A stretch of 64,000 nucleotides of DNA from Parendozoicomonas callyspongiae (GCF_023502345.1 NZ_JAMFLX010000013.1:62001-126000), one strand, 5' to 3'. Positions 16,875-27,343 are shown, numbered from the stretch's first letter. Notes: generated from the letters alone by a model not told the origin. Made by a program: numbers and translations.

Positions 16875-18368
16875 TTATAGCCTTTCACGCACCAGAGATG
16901 GAAATATCAGCAATAATGCCAGAATAAGAATGGGCCAGGAGCCAAATTGCATAAATGGTGTTATGCCTGTCATTGCTGGCAGTTCGCCCTCAAGTACTCC
17001 CTGCTGGTAGCGCGGTAATGTGCGGATTACTTCGCCTTTTGGACCGATCAATGCAGTAATGCCATCATTTGTGGCTCTTAACTGGTAGCGGCCGGTTTCC
17101 AGAGAGCGCATTCGAACCATTTGGAAATGCTGTTCCGGGCCAATGGAGGAACCGAACCAGGTGTCATTGGAAACAGTCAGCAGAAAGTCTTTCTCTCTGG
17201 CTTGTTCTGCTGCGAAATCCGGATAAACAATCTCATAGCAGATATAAGCAGCAAGTAGTTGTTCCTTGGCGGTTAGCCCGGTCTGTTCTGCTGAACCACG
17301 GCTGAATGAAGACATAGGCAGATCAAAGAAAGCAATAATCCCCCGCAGTGCAGACTCCAGTGGTACAAACTCGCCAAATGGAACCAGCTTCTGCTTGAAG
17401 TACTCTCCCTTTGCTTTTCCCAACCCGAACAGGCTGTTGTAGTAAGGGCCGTTGTCATACCAGGGAGCGCCGATTATCAGGGCTGTATCAGTTGATTCTG
17501 CCTGTTCTTCAAGAGCCTTGATAAGTTCAGGAAGCCTCTGGGGAAAGGCCGGTATAGAGTTTTCTGGCCAGAGAATAAGATCCTTACTCCATTGGTCAGC
17601 AGAAAGGTTTGTTAGCGTGCGTATAGTGTTTTCGAGATGGCTGGGTTTCCACTTCAAATCCTGAGAAATATTTCCCTGGATAGCACTGAAACTGATTGGT
17701 CTGATATCAGCCGGGGTTGTCCAGTCAGAGTCCTTAAGAAAAGTACTGGTTACTCCCAAAATACATACGACAGCAGCAACAGCATAATTAGCTTTGCTTT
17801 TTGGTTCCCGAATAATTGCGATCAGCACAGCTGCTGCGCTAACTATAAGAAGGCTCAAGCCGTAGACACCAGTAACTGGCGCTATTCCGGAGAACGGCGT
17901 ATCCAGAAGCGTGTAACCAGCCAACAACCATGGGAAACCGGTCAGGAACCAGCTTCGGGACCATTCAAACAATATCCATAGGCCAGTAAATAGCAGAACT
18001 TTCTGCCAGGTTTGACGGTCAGCTTTTAAATATCCGAACAACCATGCCAGTGGCATAACGAAAGCAGCAGCCAAAGCGATAACAAATAATCCGGTTAACA
18101 GCGCTGCCAGTGGTGCCGGAGCATCACCAAACTGATTAATGCTGACGTAAACCCAGGAAACTCCGGTTCCAAACATGCCGATGCCGAAGCAAAGACCCCG
18201 AAGAGCAGCGATCTTTTTTGAGCCGGCTTTATCAAGCAGGAAAAAGAGAGTTCCTGTGCTGAGGACCATCGCAGGCCAGATATAAAACGGGCTGAATGCA
18301 AGTGGAACCAGTGCACCAGCCAGAGCAGCGAAAAGATATCCCAGCCAATCTTTTTGATCAGGTGTCAT
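16875..18368 (-). CDS. lnt: apolipoprotein N-acyltransferase
   Basis: Lnt adds the third acyl chain to the N-terminal cysteine of lipoproteins at the periplasmic face of the inner membrane. The protein has 497 residues from ATG 18368; a TTG 18 codons upstream is possible but adds no family sequence. Several N-terminal transmembrane helices (AGALVPLAFSPFYIWP onward) precede a nitrilase-like domain. Catalytic Glu is in LILWPENSIPAF, Lys in KQKLVPFGEFVPLE and Cys in AYICYEIVYPD. One hydrophobic helix closes the protein. It is the last gene of the conserved phoH-ybeY-corC-lnt run. Confidence 0.96.
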   Translation of the reverse strand: MTPDQKDWLGYLFAALAGALVPLAFSPFYIWPAMVLSTGTLFFLLDKAGSKKIAALRGLCFGIGMFGTGVSWVYVSINQFGDAPAPLAALLTGLFVIALAAAFVMPLAWLFGYLKADRQTWQKVLLFTGLWILFEWSRSWFLTGFPWLLAGYTLLDTPFSGIAPVTGVYGLSLLIVSAAAVLIAIIREPKSKANYAVAAVVCILGVTSTFLKDSDWTTPADIRPISFSAIQGNISQDLKWKPSHLENTIRTLTNLSADQWSKDLILWPENSIPAFPQRLPELIKALEEQAESTDTALIIGAPWYDNGPYYNSLFGLGKAKGEYFKQKLVPFGEFVPLESALRGIIAFFDLPMSSFSRGSAEQTGLTAKEQLLAAYICYEIVYPDFAAEQAREKDFLLTVSNDTWFGSSIGPEQHFQMVRMRSLETGRYQLRATNDGITALIGPKGEVIRTLPRYQQGVLEGELPAMTGITPFMQFGSWPILILALLLIFPSLVRERL

Positions 18369-18428
18369 AAACAGTCTTAATAAAAATGCCGCAATAAAAT
18401 CTGGTGCGGCATGATTGTCCAAATATAT

Positions 18429-19286
18429 TTATTGCTTAAATCCGGCAGCATTCGTCACCCGCAGCAGGCGGATACGACGGTTGTCAGCATTCAATATCTG
18501 GAAGTTGTATTTATCAATGGTGACAGATTCGTTGCGCTTGGGCAGGTGCCCAAACTGCTGCATGACGATGCCACCAATGGTATCGAACTCTTCGTCACTG
18601 AACTCAACTTTGAAGTGCTCGTTAAAATCTTCAATCGGTGTCAGTGCTTTTACTACAAACTCATCTTTGCCGAGTTGCTTGATATAGCTGTCTTCCTCGA
18701 CATCGTATTCATCTTCAATATCACCGACGATCTGTTCAAGAACATCTTCAATGGTGACAAGACCCGCAACACCACCGTATTCATCGATAACAATGGCCAT
18801 ATGATTACGGTTGCTGCGGAAATCATTGAGAAGAACATTCAGGCGTTTGCTTTCCGGAACAACTGTTGCCTGACGCAGGTGATCCTTGATGCTGAATCGC
18901 TTGCGGTTGTCTTCAAGAATCAATGGCAGAAGATCTTTGGCCAGCAGGATGCCGAGAACTTCATCCTTGCTGTCACCAATCACCGGGAAACGGGAGTGGG
19001 CGGCTTCGATAACCTGGGGCAGAAACTCTTCTGGTCTCTGGTCTGCTTCCACGCAGATCATCTGGGAACGGGGAATCATGATTTCCCGCACCTGCATATC
19101 TGATACCTGGAGTGCACCTTCCATAATGCGAAGGGCTTCGCCATCAATCAGGTTGCTGTGCTGCTCCGTATCGCGAAGCTGGTCAAGCAGCTCGTCGCGG
19201 GTTTGGGGGTCGCCGGAGAAAACCTGTTTCAGCTTCTCCAGCCAGTTTCGATTGCTTTGACCGTTGCCCGGGTGATCATCAGCCAT
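18429..19286 (-). CDS. corC: CorC/YbeX-type CBS-domain protein
   Basis: The product has 285 residues. Two CBS repeats ([15 protein letters not shown] and the segment around [15 protein letters not shown], with [20 protein letters not shown]) precede a C-terminal CorC_HlyC transporter-associated domain ending in [12 protein letters not shown]. The family is tied to Mg2+/Co2+ efflux or ribosome-linked magnesium homeostasis; it lacks the membrane domain of full-length paralogues. It overlaps the end of ybeY by 8 bp, consistent with coupled translation. Start is the ATG at 19286. Confidence 0.95.
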   Translation of the reverse strand: MADDHPGNGQSNRNWLEKLKQVFSGDPQTRDELLDQLRDTEQHSNLIDGEALRIMEGALQVSDMQVREIMIPRSQMICVEADQRPEEFLPQVIEAAHSRFPVIGDSKDEVLGILLAKDLLPLILEDNRKRFSIKDHLRQATVVPESKRLNVLLNDFRSNRNHMAIVIDEYGGVAGLVTIEDVLEQIVGDIEDEYDVEEDSYIKQLGKDEFVVKALTPIEDFNEHFKVEFSDEEFDTIGGIVMQQFGHLPKRNESVTIDKYNFQILNADNRRIRLLRVTNAAGFKQ

Positions 19287-19767
19287 TGTCTTCTATCTTG
19301 TCCTCGGTGAGATAGTCTTGTGAATAAGGATCGTTATAACCAAGAGACTGCATAATATCTGTTTCCAGCCCTTCCATTTCCTGAGCTTCTGCATCCTCAA
19401 TATGGTCATAGCCAAGCAAGTGCAGTGTGCCATGGATAACCATATGCGCCCAGTGGGAGGAGGAAGTTTTGTGCTGTTCCTTTGCTTCACGTTCTACTAC
19501 CGGGGCACAAATGACGAGATCACCCAGCAGTGGAATGTTCAATTCAGGGGGAAGGTCAGAGGGGAAAGAAAGCACGTTAGTGGCGTAATCCTTACCGCGC
19601 CATTGGTTGTTCAGTGACTGCCCCTCTTCAGCATCAACAATACGAATGCTGATTTCAGACTCATCTCGCAGATCACGGATGGCAGCTTTGGCCCATTGTG
19701 CAAGCTGCTCTTCGGAAGGCAGGCCGCTGCTTTCGCTGGCAACCTGCAGATCAATATGAACGGTCAT
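19279..19767 (-). CDS. ybeY: endoribonuclease YbeY
   Basis: The product has 162 residues. The zinc motif [11 protein letters not shown] near residues 112-122 supplies three His ligands of this single-strand RNase, needed for 16S rRNA 3'-end maturation and ribosome quality control. Its start overlaps the phoH stop by one base (TAATG), and its stop overlaps corC, so the three genes form a tight operon. The N-terminus ([20 protein letters not shown]) is normal for the family. Confidence 0.96.
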   Translation of the reverse strand: MTVHIDLQVASESSGLPSEEQLAQWAKAAIRDLRDESEISIRIVDAEEGQSLNNQWRGKDYATNVLSFPSDLPPELNIPLLGDLVICAPVVEREAKEQHKTSSSHWAHMVIHGTLHLLGYDHIEDAEAQEMEGLETDIMQSLGYNDPYSQDYLTEDKIEDNG

Positions 19768-20819
19768 TACTTCTGCTGACCCTGCTCCATGTGATTCTCG
19801 TAGCGATCATAGGCTTCAACAATCCGCTGTACCAGTGGGTGGCGAACGACATCCTTGGAGTTGAAGCGAACGCTGCCAATACCATTCACACCTTCCAGCA
19901 CTTCCAGAGCGTGGCGCAGGCCGGATTTGGTATTGCGAGGCAGGTCGATCTGGGTGATATCGCCGGTAATAACAGCCGTTGAGCCGAAGCCGATACGGGT
20001 CAGGAACATTTTCATCTGTTCTGTGGTGGTGTTCTGGGATTCATCCAGAATAATGAACGCATTATTCAGGGTGCGGCCACGCATATAAGCCAGGGGAGCA
20101 ACCTCGATCACATTTTTCTCGATCAGGCGGGTCACCCTGTCAAAACCCAGCATTTCGTACAGTGCATCGTAAAGAGGGCGCAGGTAAGGGTCGATCTTCT
20201 GAGCCAGATCTCCGGGCAGAAAACCCAGCTTTTCACCGGCTTCAACAGCAGGACGCACCAGAAGAATACGGCGAACCTCTTCCTGTTCCAGAGCCTGAAC
20301 CGCACAGGCAACCGCCAGATAGGTTTTACCGGTACCGGCCGGGCCAACCCCAAAGTTGATATCGTTCTCCAGAATCGTGCGAACGTAGTGCTGCTGGTTT
20401 TTGCCTCGTGGGCGGATCAACCCTTTACGGGTCTTGATAACCACATCGTCCTGACTTTGTTGAGCCTCGGTCTGGTCCATCCCTGTTTCCTGCAGGTACA
20501 GGTGCACCATTTCCGGGGTGACGCTGTTATTGGCGGTTGTCTCGCCGTAGAGCCGCTGGATAACATTTTCAGCGGCCTTGATGGTCTCCAGCTCACCAGA
20601 CAGTTCAAAGTGCTGGCTGCGGTTACTGATGCGGATTCCCAGGCGCTTTTCAATCTGCTTTAGATGTTCATTGAACTGGCCGCATAGCTCTGCAAAGCGG
20701 CGGGCATCGACAGGTTCGAGGTCAAACTGAAGGGTTTCTGGTTGTACGTTTAATGCGTTCAAAATGTAATGGTCAGCCTTTGTGGCGAATCTATTTAAAG
20801 CATATATCGGGGTTGGCAT
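19767..20819 (-). CDS. phoH: PhoH-like ATPase (YbeZ type)
   Basis: The product has 350 residues. An N-terminal KH-like segment ([20 protein letters not shown]) is followed by the PhoH ATPase core: Walker [17 protein letters not shown], the motif [18 protein letters not shown], Walker [12 protein letters not shown] and sensor [12 protein letters not shown]. PhoH/YbeZ is an RNA-linked ATPase that works with YbeY. In many gammaproteobacteria miaB lies immediately upstream; here miaB is nearly 9 kb away with opposite-strand genes between. ATG 20819 lies about 20 residues before family similarity, so a later start is possible. Confidence 0.95.
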   Translation of the reverse strand: MPTPIYALNRFATKADHYILNALNVQPETLQFDLEPVDARRFAELCGQFNEHLKQIEKRLGIRISNRSQHFELSGELETIKAAENVIQRLYGETTANNSVTPEMVHLYLQETGMDQTEAQQSQDDVVIKTRKGLIRPRGKNQQHYVRTILENDINFGVGPAGTGKTYLAVACAVQALEQEEVRRILLVRPAVEAGEKLGFLPGDLAQKIDPYLRPLYDALYEMLGFDRVTRLIEKNVIEVAPLAYMRGRTLNNAFIILDESQNTTTEQMKMFLTRIGFGSTAVITGDITQIDLPRNTKSGLRHALEVLEGVNGIGSVRFNSKDVVRHPLVQRIVEAYDRYENHMEQGQQK

Positions 20820-20924
20820 TCAGGAAAACAAGACCCGATTTGAGAATGCTACATGACTGCAGAAAATAAGGAAGTGGCACGCTGCCAGCTTTTCCCAAGG
20901 AAAAATCTGAATACTTTGACTAGG

Positions 20925-20938
20925 TTCTGTTAACAGAA
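20925..20938. promoter_or_regulatory. perfect 14-bp palindrome TTCTGTTAACAGAA
   Basis: It lies in the divergent 285-bp region between phoH and the fatty acyl reductase gene, 167 bp before the latter's start. It is nearly identical to the sites at 14422 and 23168, so it may be the operator of a shared regulator. Confidence 0.4.
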
Positions 20939-21104
20939 TCAAAACACCCTGCTCAGGAATAGAAGTTGTAACCTCTGGCTGTAGTTTATGTAAACCGCTA
21001 TAGCTGTTGCTTGTCAGTACATATCGGCTGCGGCAAACTCTCGGGAGTTTCAGCATGCAACGCTTAGCTGAGTTGAATAATTATAAAGCCCGTTGGGAGT
21101 TCTG

Positions 21105-23084
21105 ATGAAGTATTTCGTAACAGGTGGTACCGGGTTTATTGGCCGCTTCTTAGTGCAGAAACTGCTCAAACGAGGCGGAACCGTTTACGTATTGGTGCGG
21201 GAAAGCTCACTGGCCAAGCTCGATGCCCTCAAAGAGAGGGTTGGAGAGGGGGGTGACAGGCTGATTCCTGTTTTGGGCGATCTGTCTCAGGAGGCTCTGG
21301 GTCTGAGTGACCAGGTCAAGGGGGAGCTGACCGGACAGGTCGACCATTTCTTCCATCTTGCCGCAATTTATGACCTGAAGGCTGATGCCGCATCACAGGA
21401 TGTTGCCAATATTGAGGGAACCCGTGCCGCAGTTCAGTGTGCACAGGCTTTAAAGGCGGGCATGTTCCATCATGTCAGCTCTATTGCTGCAGCCGGTCTC
21501 TATAAAGGTGTGTTCCGTGAAGATATGTTTGAAGAAGCTGAACATTTCCCTTCGCCTTACCTGAGAACCAAGCATCTGTCCGAGAAAGTGGTTCGGGATG
21601 AATGTGGCGATATGTCCTGGCGGGTTTACCGCCCTGGCATGGTCGTAGGGCACTCGGAAACCGGTGAGATCGACAAGATTGATGGCCCTTATTATTTCTT
21701 CAAGCTGCTTCAAAAAGTTCGTCAGGCTCTGCCTCCCTGGATGCCAACCATCGGTATAGAAGGTGGCCGGATTAATATTGTGCCAGTGGATTATGTGGTC
21801 GATGCCATGGATCATATAGCCCACAAAACAGATCTGGATACCCAGTGCTTCCACCTGACCGACCCTGACCCCTACAAAGTGGGTGAGGTGATGAATATCT
21901 TTGCTGAAGCGGGTCATGCGCCGAAGATGGCGATGCGGATAGATTCCCGTATGTTTGGCTTTATTCCGAAGATGATTCGTGATGGCCTGAAACGGCTGCC
22001 GCCTATTCGCCGGATTCGCAATGCGGTCCTTCATGACCTTGGGATTCCTGAGGAAGTTCTGGACTTTATTAACTATCCCACCAAATTTGATAACCGCGAT
22101 GCAGAGCGTGCCTTGAGAGATTCGGGCATTACCTGCCCATCTCTTCCCAGCTATTCGACAAAACTTTGGGATTACTGGGAGCGGAACCTCGATCCTGAGC
22201 TGTTTGTTGAGAAGACCCTGAAAGGTGCCGTAGCAGGGAAAACGGTGTTTGTGACCGGTGCAACATCGGGTATCGGCAAAGCAACGGCACTGAAGCTGGC
22301 CGAAACTGATGCCAAGATTATTCTGGTTGCCCGTACGCCAGAAAAGCTGGAAGAAACCTGTCAGGAAATTGAAGCAAAAGGTGGAAAGGGTTTTGTCTAC
22401 CAGTGCGATATTTCCAATATGGAAGACTGTGATCGCCTGGTGCAGAAGGTGTTGGAAGATCATGGTAATGTCGATATTCTGGTAAACAACGCCGGTCGCT
22501 CGATTCGTCGCTCCCTGGTTCTCTCCTTTGACCGCTTCCATGACTTTGAGCGCACCATGCAGCTGAATTACTTTGGCGCGCTGAAGATGATTATGGGTTT
22601 TGCACCAATGATGCTGGAGCGCCGCTCGGGACATATTATTAATATTTCCTCGATAGGTGTGCTGACCAAGTCGCCACGTTTCTCTGCCTATGTGGCTTCT
22701 AAGTCTGCGCTGGACTCTTTCTCCCGCTGCGCAGCGGCAGAGTTCTCCGATAAAAATGTGAATTTCACCACCATTAATATGCCGCTGGTGAAAACACCGA
22801 TGATCGGACCGACCAAGATCTATGACTCTGTGCCAACCCTGACACCTGAAGAAGCGGCAGACATGGTCTGCGATGCCATTATTCGCAAGCCCAAGCGGAT
22901 TGCCACCCGTCTTGGTATCTTTGCCCAGGTAATGCACGCGATTGCTCCCAAACTGGGAGAAATTGTGATGAATACCGGTTACAAGATGTTCCCGGATTCA
23001 GCTGCCGCCAAGAGTGACAAGAAACCTCAGATTTCTTCCGAACAGGTAGCATTTGCTGCTCTGATGCGGGGGATTTACTGGTAG
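21105..23084 (+). CDS. two-domain fatty acyl-CoA reductase (SDR family, wax/fatty alcohol type)
   Basis: The product has 659 residues from ATG 21105, with GGGAG upstream; a TTG 4 codons earlier is unlikely. Domain 1 (residues 1-370) is an extended SDR: NADP-binding TGGTGFIGRFLVQKLL, VYRPGMVVGHSETGE, IVPVDYVVDAM. Domain 2 (about 375-600) is a classical SDR: TGATSGIGKATALKL, NNAGRSIRRSL, ISSIG with the YVASKSAL active site. This fusion and length match the Marinobacter-type reductase that turns fatty acyl-CoA (or aldehyde) to fatty alcohol for wax esters. I recall the sequence similarity as very high throughout. It stands alone; no wax ester synthase is in the window. Confidence 0.9.
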   Translation: MKYFVTGGTGFIGRFLVQKLLKRGGTVYVLVRESSLAKLDALKERVGEGGDRLIPVLGDLSQEALGLSDQVKGELTGQVDHFFHLAAIYDLKADAASQDVANIEGTRAAVQCAQALKAGMFHHVSSIAAAGLYKGVFREDMFEEAEHFPSPYLRTKHLSEKVVRDECGDMSWRVYRPGMVVGHSETGEIDKIDGPYYFFKLLQKVRQALPPWMPTIGIEGGRINIVPVDYVVDAMDHIAHKTDLDTQCFHLTDPDPYKVGEVMNIFAEAGHAPKMAMRIDSRMFGFIPKMIRDGLKRLPPIRRIRNAVLHDLGIPEEVLDFINYPTKFDNRDAERALRDSGITCPSLPSYSTKLWDYWERNLDPELFVEKTLKGAVAGKTVFVTGATSGIGKATALKLAETDAKIILVARTPEKLEETCQEIEAKGGKGFVYQCDISNMEDCDRLVQKVLEDHGNVDILVNNAGRSIRRSLVLSFDRFHDFERTMQLNYFGALKMIMGFAPMMLERRSGHIINISSIGVLTKSPRFSAYVASKSALDSFSRCAAAEFSDKNVNFTTINMPLVKTPMIGPTKIYDSVPTLTPEEAADMVCDAIIRKPKRIATRLGIFAQVMHAIAPKLGEIVMNTGYKMFPDSAAAKSDKKPQISSEQVAFAALMRGIYW

Positions 23085-23167
23085 CCTTTCCGCCAAATTC
23101 AAAGCGGCGTCTGGTGAGTATCCGCCGGGTTGAGGTTGTAGTGCTCAGTCAGGTTTCTTGCATCGTG

Positions 23168-23201
23168 TTCTGTTGACAGCGAAAACAGGAGTACATAGAG
23201 T
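23168..23201 (+). promoter_or_regulatory. candidate sigma-70 promoter of the efflux operon, with palindrome overlapping the -35
   Basis: TTGACA (23173-23178) and TAGAGT (23196-23201) are separated by 17 bp, upstream of the adaptor gene. The -35 lies inside TTCTGTTGACAGCG, a copy of the palindrome at 14422 and 20925. A protein bound there would block the promoter. Confidence 0.4.
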
Positions 23202-23234
23202 CGCTTGGGATCACAAAAAAAAAACAACAATCTT

Positions 23235-24290
23235 ATGCGTATCCAATGTTCTCTTGTTTTTGCGTGTTTGTTATTTACTTCGGTTGGGGTGATGGCTAGT
23301 GCTAACCCTGTTCGTTCTGTCGAGGCTGTTCGAGCGAGATATATTGAAGCATCCCGTCCTATAAATATCAGTGCGCTGCTGGCTTATAAGTCCACACAGA
23401 AACTCTCCTTCAAAGTTGGTGGCCTTGTCAGTGAAATTCTGGTTGATGAAGGCGATGCGGTTATCAAAGGGCAGGTGCTAGCACGGCTTGATGTGGAAGA
23501 AGTGGCAGCACAGGTTGGTGAAGCGGAAGCCCGTTATGATAATGCTCTACGTACTGTTGAGCGGATGAAAAAACTCTACAAGAAGAAAGTTGTTTCACTT
23601 GACCAGTTGCAGGATGCAGAAACCGAACTGGATGTGATTTCCTCCCAGCTCAGCGTTGCCAGATTTAATCTGCGCTATTCAGAAATCAAGGCTCCGGGAA
23701 ACGGACGAATAATAAGAAAATCAATTGAGATCAATGAGTTTGTGTCTCCGAATCAAACGGCTCTGATACTTTCCGATGAATCCCGTGGCTGGATTATGCG
23801 AACTGGTCTTTCTGACAGAAAAGTTGTCCGGGTTCAGAAGGGCGATCCTGTTTCTGTCCGGTTTGATCCATGGCCACTCCAGGTTTTCCAGGGGGCAATC
23901 AGTTCAATTTCAGAAGCCGCAGAAGAGCGCTCTGGTTTATTCGAGGTGGAGATCGCTCTTGAGCCAACGGATAAACGATTACGTGATGGTTATATCGGTC
24001 GTATTCATATCGAACCAGGTAAAACTCATAAAGTGATTCTTCTGCCTGCGCTTTCCCTGGTATCAGCCAATAGCTCAGCGGGTGTTATTTATGTCATGAA
24101 CCCTGATAGGAGTGTAAGTCTCCGAAGGGTTCAGGTGCATTATCTTGAAGGCAGCGAAGTGGCTGTCTCGGGAGAGATAGAAGAAAACGAAAAAATAATC
24201 ACTACCGGAGCCGAGTTTCTTAACAATGGAGATAAGGTTCGGGTACTTGGGGTAACCGAGACATCGCTGTCTGGCAGTGACGGGGAGTAA
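23235..24290 (+). CDS. RND efflux periplasmic adaptor (HlyD/AcrA family)
   Basis: The product has 351 residues from ATG 23235; the frame opens at TTG 23205. The N-terminus has a signal peptide (RIQCSLVFACLLFTSVGVMASA). The family's barrel-sandwich halves are visible as LSFKVGGLVSEILVDEGDAV near residue 50 and KAPGNGRIIRKSIEINEFV near 150, flanking a short helical hairpin (VERMKKLYKKKVVSLDQLQD). A beta-barrel follows. It links an inner-membrane pump to an outer-membrane channel. The pump gene starts 5 bp downstream; no TolC-like gene is nearby. Confidence 0.9.
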   Translation: MRIQCSLVFACLLFTSVGVMASANPVRSVEAVRARYIEASRPINISALLAYKSTQKLSFKVGGLVSEILVDEGDAVIKGQVLARLDVEEVAAQVGEAEARYDNALRTVERMKKLYKKKVVSLDQLQDAETELDVISSQLSVARFNLRYSEIKAPGNGRIIRKSIEINEFVSPNQTALILSDESRGWIMRTGLSDRKVVRVQKGDPVSVRFDPWPLQVFQGAISSISEAAEERSGLFEVEIALEPTDKRLRDGYIGRIHIEPGKTHKVILLPALSLVSANSSAGVIYVMNPDRSVSLRRVQVHYLEGSEVAVSGEIEENEKIITTGAEFLNNGDKVRVLGVTETSLSGSDGE

Positions 24291-24295
24291 AGGTC

Positions 24296-27200
24296 ATGAA
24301 ATTACCCCGTCTGGCAATTAATAATTTTCAGTTCACTCTGGTTGTTATTCTGCTGCTTATCTCACTGGGTGTGGTATCCATCATGACTATGCCCCGTTCA
24401 GAAGATCCCCAGTTTGACTTTCCCGCAGCCATGGTTCGGGTTGTCTATCCCGGTACGAATCCTCTTGATATGGAGAAGCTGGTTCTTGATCCCCTGGAAG
24501 AAGCTATTAACGAGCTTGATGATATCAAGGAGCTGAAGGGGGAAGTTGAGGACGGCATGGCGGTTGTCCGGGTTGAATTTCTGTTTGGCTCTGACCCGGA
24601 TGAAAAATACGACGATGTTGTTTCAGAAGTCACCCGGATTCGTGAACAGTTACCTGCAGGGATACAGGTCTTATCTGTTCAGAAAATGTCTCCGGCTGAC
24701 GTCAATATTCTTCAGGTTGCGCTGATGTCTGAAACGGCTTCCTACCAGGAGCTGAAGGAGCGAGCGGAATCACTGGAGAAGAAGCTTGAGCGAGTTGTCG
24801 GGGTAAAACGCGCTGATGTTGAAGCTTACCCACAACAGCAGATTCATATTCGTGCGGACCTTCTGAAAATGCAGGCTATCCAGATAGGTCTGGAAGATCT
24901 CTTAAATGCAATCAAGGCATCCAGTGTAAACCTTCCGGGCGGACATACCCTCGCAGGTGAACGGCGTTTTACTGTTCGAACCAGTGGTGATTATCGGGAT
25001 CTTAATCAGATTCGTCGCACAGCAGTGACTTCGCGGAATGGCCAGGTAATTTATGTTGAGGATATTGCCACGGTCTCACAAGGTGACGCTCTTCCTTCCT
25101 ATCAGGCGCGGCACAATGGCAAGCGAAGTGTGTTTATCTCCGTTGTGCAGCGAAAGGGCAGCAATATTCTGGCTGTGCTGGATCAACTGGATGCTGCTAT
25201 TGAAAAGTTTAAGGAGAGTCTCCCCGCAGGCATGAGTGTGGACTATGTCCATGATCAGGGAATCAGTGTCGCCAAGCGACTGAATAACTTTATGAACAGC
25301 CTGCTGATGGGGTTGCTGGTGGTTGCTGCAATAACATTGCTTACTCTGGGTTTCAGAGCGGCGGCAGTGATTGTTATCGTGATTCCCATGTCAGTTGTGA
25401 TTGCTCTGGGGTGGGTTGATGTGGCTGGGTTCGGCCTGCAGCAGATGTCGATTGTCGGGCTTGTTATTGCGCTTGGCCTGCTGGTGGATAACGCCATTGT
25501 CGTTACCGAAAATGTCGGGCGTTTTCTGCGGGAAGGACATGATCGGCGTGTCGCAGCGATTAAGGGAGCCAGTCAGGTTGGATGGGCGGTGGTCAGCGGA
25601 ACCTTGACGACCATGCTGGCCTTTCTGCCAATGTTATTGCTGCAAACTGGTGCCGGAACTTTTATCCGCTCCATGCCGGTCACCGTTGTTTTAACTCTCC
25701 TTGCATCCCTGATTATTGCACTGAGCCTTAGCCCTTTAATGGCCAGCCGGATTTTTTCACATAATCCCGTTCAGCCACGAGCCCTTTCATTTATAGATCG
25801 TCTGTCAGATGGGCCATATACAAAGGCTTTGAAAGTGGCGCTGAATCGGCCGATTTTGGTGTTGCTGGTTTCTATCGGATTATTTATCAGCAGCCTTTCT
25901 CTTTTACCGATGGTTGGGGTCAGCATGTTCCCAAAAGCGGAAAAACCCCTGGTACTGATCAATATTGATGCTCCAGAGAGTTCCAGCTTTGAGCGAACCA
26001 GCCAGTTAACCCTGCAAGTTGAGGAGATTGTTAAAAAGTATCCGGTTGTCTCATCGGTGACTGCCAATATTGGTAAAGGGAATCCCCGAATTTTCTATAA
26101 CGAGATTCCAAAGCGTCAGGTGCCGTCTTACGCACAACTGGTTGTACAGCTGAACTCCGATATTGAGCAGGATCGAACTGAACTGGTGACCAGTTTGCGG
26201 GAGAAATTTGACTATTTCCCCGGTGCGATTGTCACAGTTAAAGAACTCCTCCAGGGGCCGCCTTATGAAGCCCCGGTTGTTATTCGTGTCCTGAGTGATG
26301 ATTTGGACAAACTGAAAGTATGGGCGGCGACTGTCGCTCAGCAAATGACAAATATTGATGGACTGGTCAGCATCGATAACCCTCTGGCACGCAAGAAAAT
26401 AGACCTGAAGGTAAACATCCATCGTGAAAAGGCTGCCATGCTGGGGGTGCCAATCAATGCCATTGATCAGGCGATTCGCGCCAGTCTGGTCGGCATCGAA
26501 GCAGGGCAGTTCCGTGGTGAGGATGGTGATGATTATCCTATTCTGGTGAAGGCTCTGGGGCAGAAAAATCCCCAGGTGGATGATTTCCAGAAAATGATGG
26601 TCAAGTCTTCATCGGGTGCCTTAGTGGCACTGCCACACCTGACTTCCATTGAAATGGAAGATGCTCTTGCCAGGATTCAACATCACAGAACAGACCGGAT
26701 GTCTCGCGTTACTGCTGATGTAGCACCGGGTTTTCAGGCTGAAGCCGTTACCAATGAGCTTATCGAAGTTCTGGATCAGCAGGGCTGGCCGGAAGATGTC
26801 AGTTACCAGATTGGTGGTGAGCAGGAGAAGCGCAAAGAGTCTTTCGGTGGGATGGGGCAGGTAGTGCTGGTTGCCCTGATGGGGATCTTTGCTGTTCTGG
26901 TGCTGCAGTTTAAATCGTTCAGTCAACCTGCAATTATTTTTGCAGCCATTCCTTTTGCTATGACGGGTTCAATTCTGGCTCTCCTGCTGACAGGTCATAC
27001 TTTCTCCTTTACTGCTCTTGTTGGTTTGACCTCTCTGGTGGGTATAGTGGTGAATAATTCGATCATTCTGGTGGATTATGCCAATCAGCTGCGTCATGCG
27101 GGACATGATTTGACATCATCCATCACGGAATCTGCCAAAACGCGATTGCTGCCGATTATCTTGACAACTCTGACCACCGTCGGTGGCTTACTGCCCCTGA

Positions 27201-27343
27201 CTCTTGGTGGATCGTCGATGTGGGCTCCAATGGGGTGGAGCATAATTGGTGGATTATTAGTCTCTACACTGCTCACGCTATTTGTAGTGCCAGTTCTTTA
27301 TCTATTGTTCACGCGTCGTGTACCAGTGACCCGGCATGGGTGA
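24296..27343 (+). CDS. RND-family efflux permease
   Basis: The product has 1015 residues, normal for HAE-type RND pumps. It opens with one transmembrane helix and MTMPRSEDPQFDFPAAMVRV, has a large periplasmic loop, then helices 2-6 with GLVIALGLLVDNAIVVTEN (proton-relay helix TM4 with Asp) and the mirrored second half with LTSLVGIVVNNSIILVDYAN. The PRSEDPQ start resembles pumps of the MexK/TriC branch that export drugs, detergents or metabolites. The substrate cannot be assigned. It is coupled to the adaptor gene by a 5-bp gap. Confidence 0.93.
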   Translation: MKLPRLAINNFQFTLVVILLLISLGVVSIMTMPRSEDPQFDFPAAMVRVVYPGTNPLDMEKLVLDPLEEAINELDDIKELKGEVEDGMAVVRVEFLFGSDPDEKYDDVVSEVTRIREQLPAGIQVLSVQKMSPADVNILQVALMSETASYQELKERAESLEKKLERVVGVKRADVEAYPQQQIHIRADLLKMQAIQIGLEDLLNAIKASSVNLPGGHTLAGERRFTVRTSGDYRDLNQIRRTAVTSRNGQVIYVEDIATVSQGDALPSYQARHNGKRSVFISVVQRKGSNILAVLDQLDAAIEKFKESLPAGMSVDYVHDQGISVAKRLNNFMNSLLMGLLVVAAITLLTLGFRAAAVIVIVIPMSVVIALGWVDVAGFGLQQMSIVGLVIALGLLVDNAIVVTENVGRFLREGHDRRVAAIKGASQVGWAVVSGTLTTMLAFLPMLLLQTGAGTFIRSMPVTVVLTLLASLIIALSLSPLMASRIFSHNPVQPRALSFIDRLSDGPYTKALKVALNRPILVLLVSIGLFISSLSLLPMVGVSMFPKAEKPLVLINIDAPESSSFERTSQLTLQVEEIVKKYPVVSSVTANIGKGNPRIFYNEIPKRQVPSYAQLVVQLNSDIEQDRTELVTSLREKFDYFPGAIVTVKELLQGPPYEAPVVIRVLSDDLDKLKVWAATVAQQMTNIDGLVSIDNPLARKKIDLKVNIHREKAAMLGVPINAIDQAIRASLVGIEAGQFRGEDGDDYPILVKALGQKNPQVDDFQKMMVKSSSGALVALPHLTSIEMEDALARIQHHRTDRMSRVTADVAPGFQAEAVTNELIEVLDQQGWPEDVSYQIGGEQEKRKESFGGMGQVVLVALMGIFAVLVLQFKSFSQPAIIFAAIPFAMTGSILALLLTGHTFSFTALVGLTSLVGIVVNNSIILVDYANQLRHAGHDLTSSITESAKTRLLPIILTTLTTVGGLLPLTLGGSSMWAPMGWSIIGGLLVSTLLTLFVVPVLYLLFTRRVPVTRHG

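Noticed and set aside
20925-20938. LexA (SOS) box
   Set aside because: The halves CTGT and ACAG are separated by 2 bp rather than 8.
21450-22937. 495-codon minus-strand frame opposite the fatty acyl reductase
   Set aside because: It is a shadow of a gene with clear SDR motifs; composition is His/Asn-rich as expected for antisense translation.
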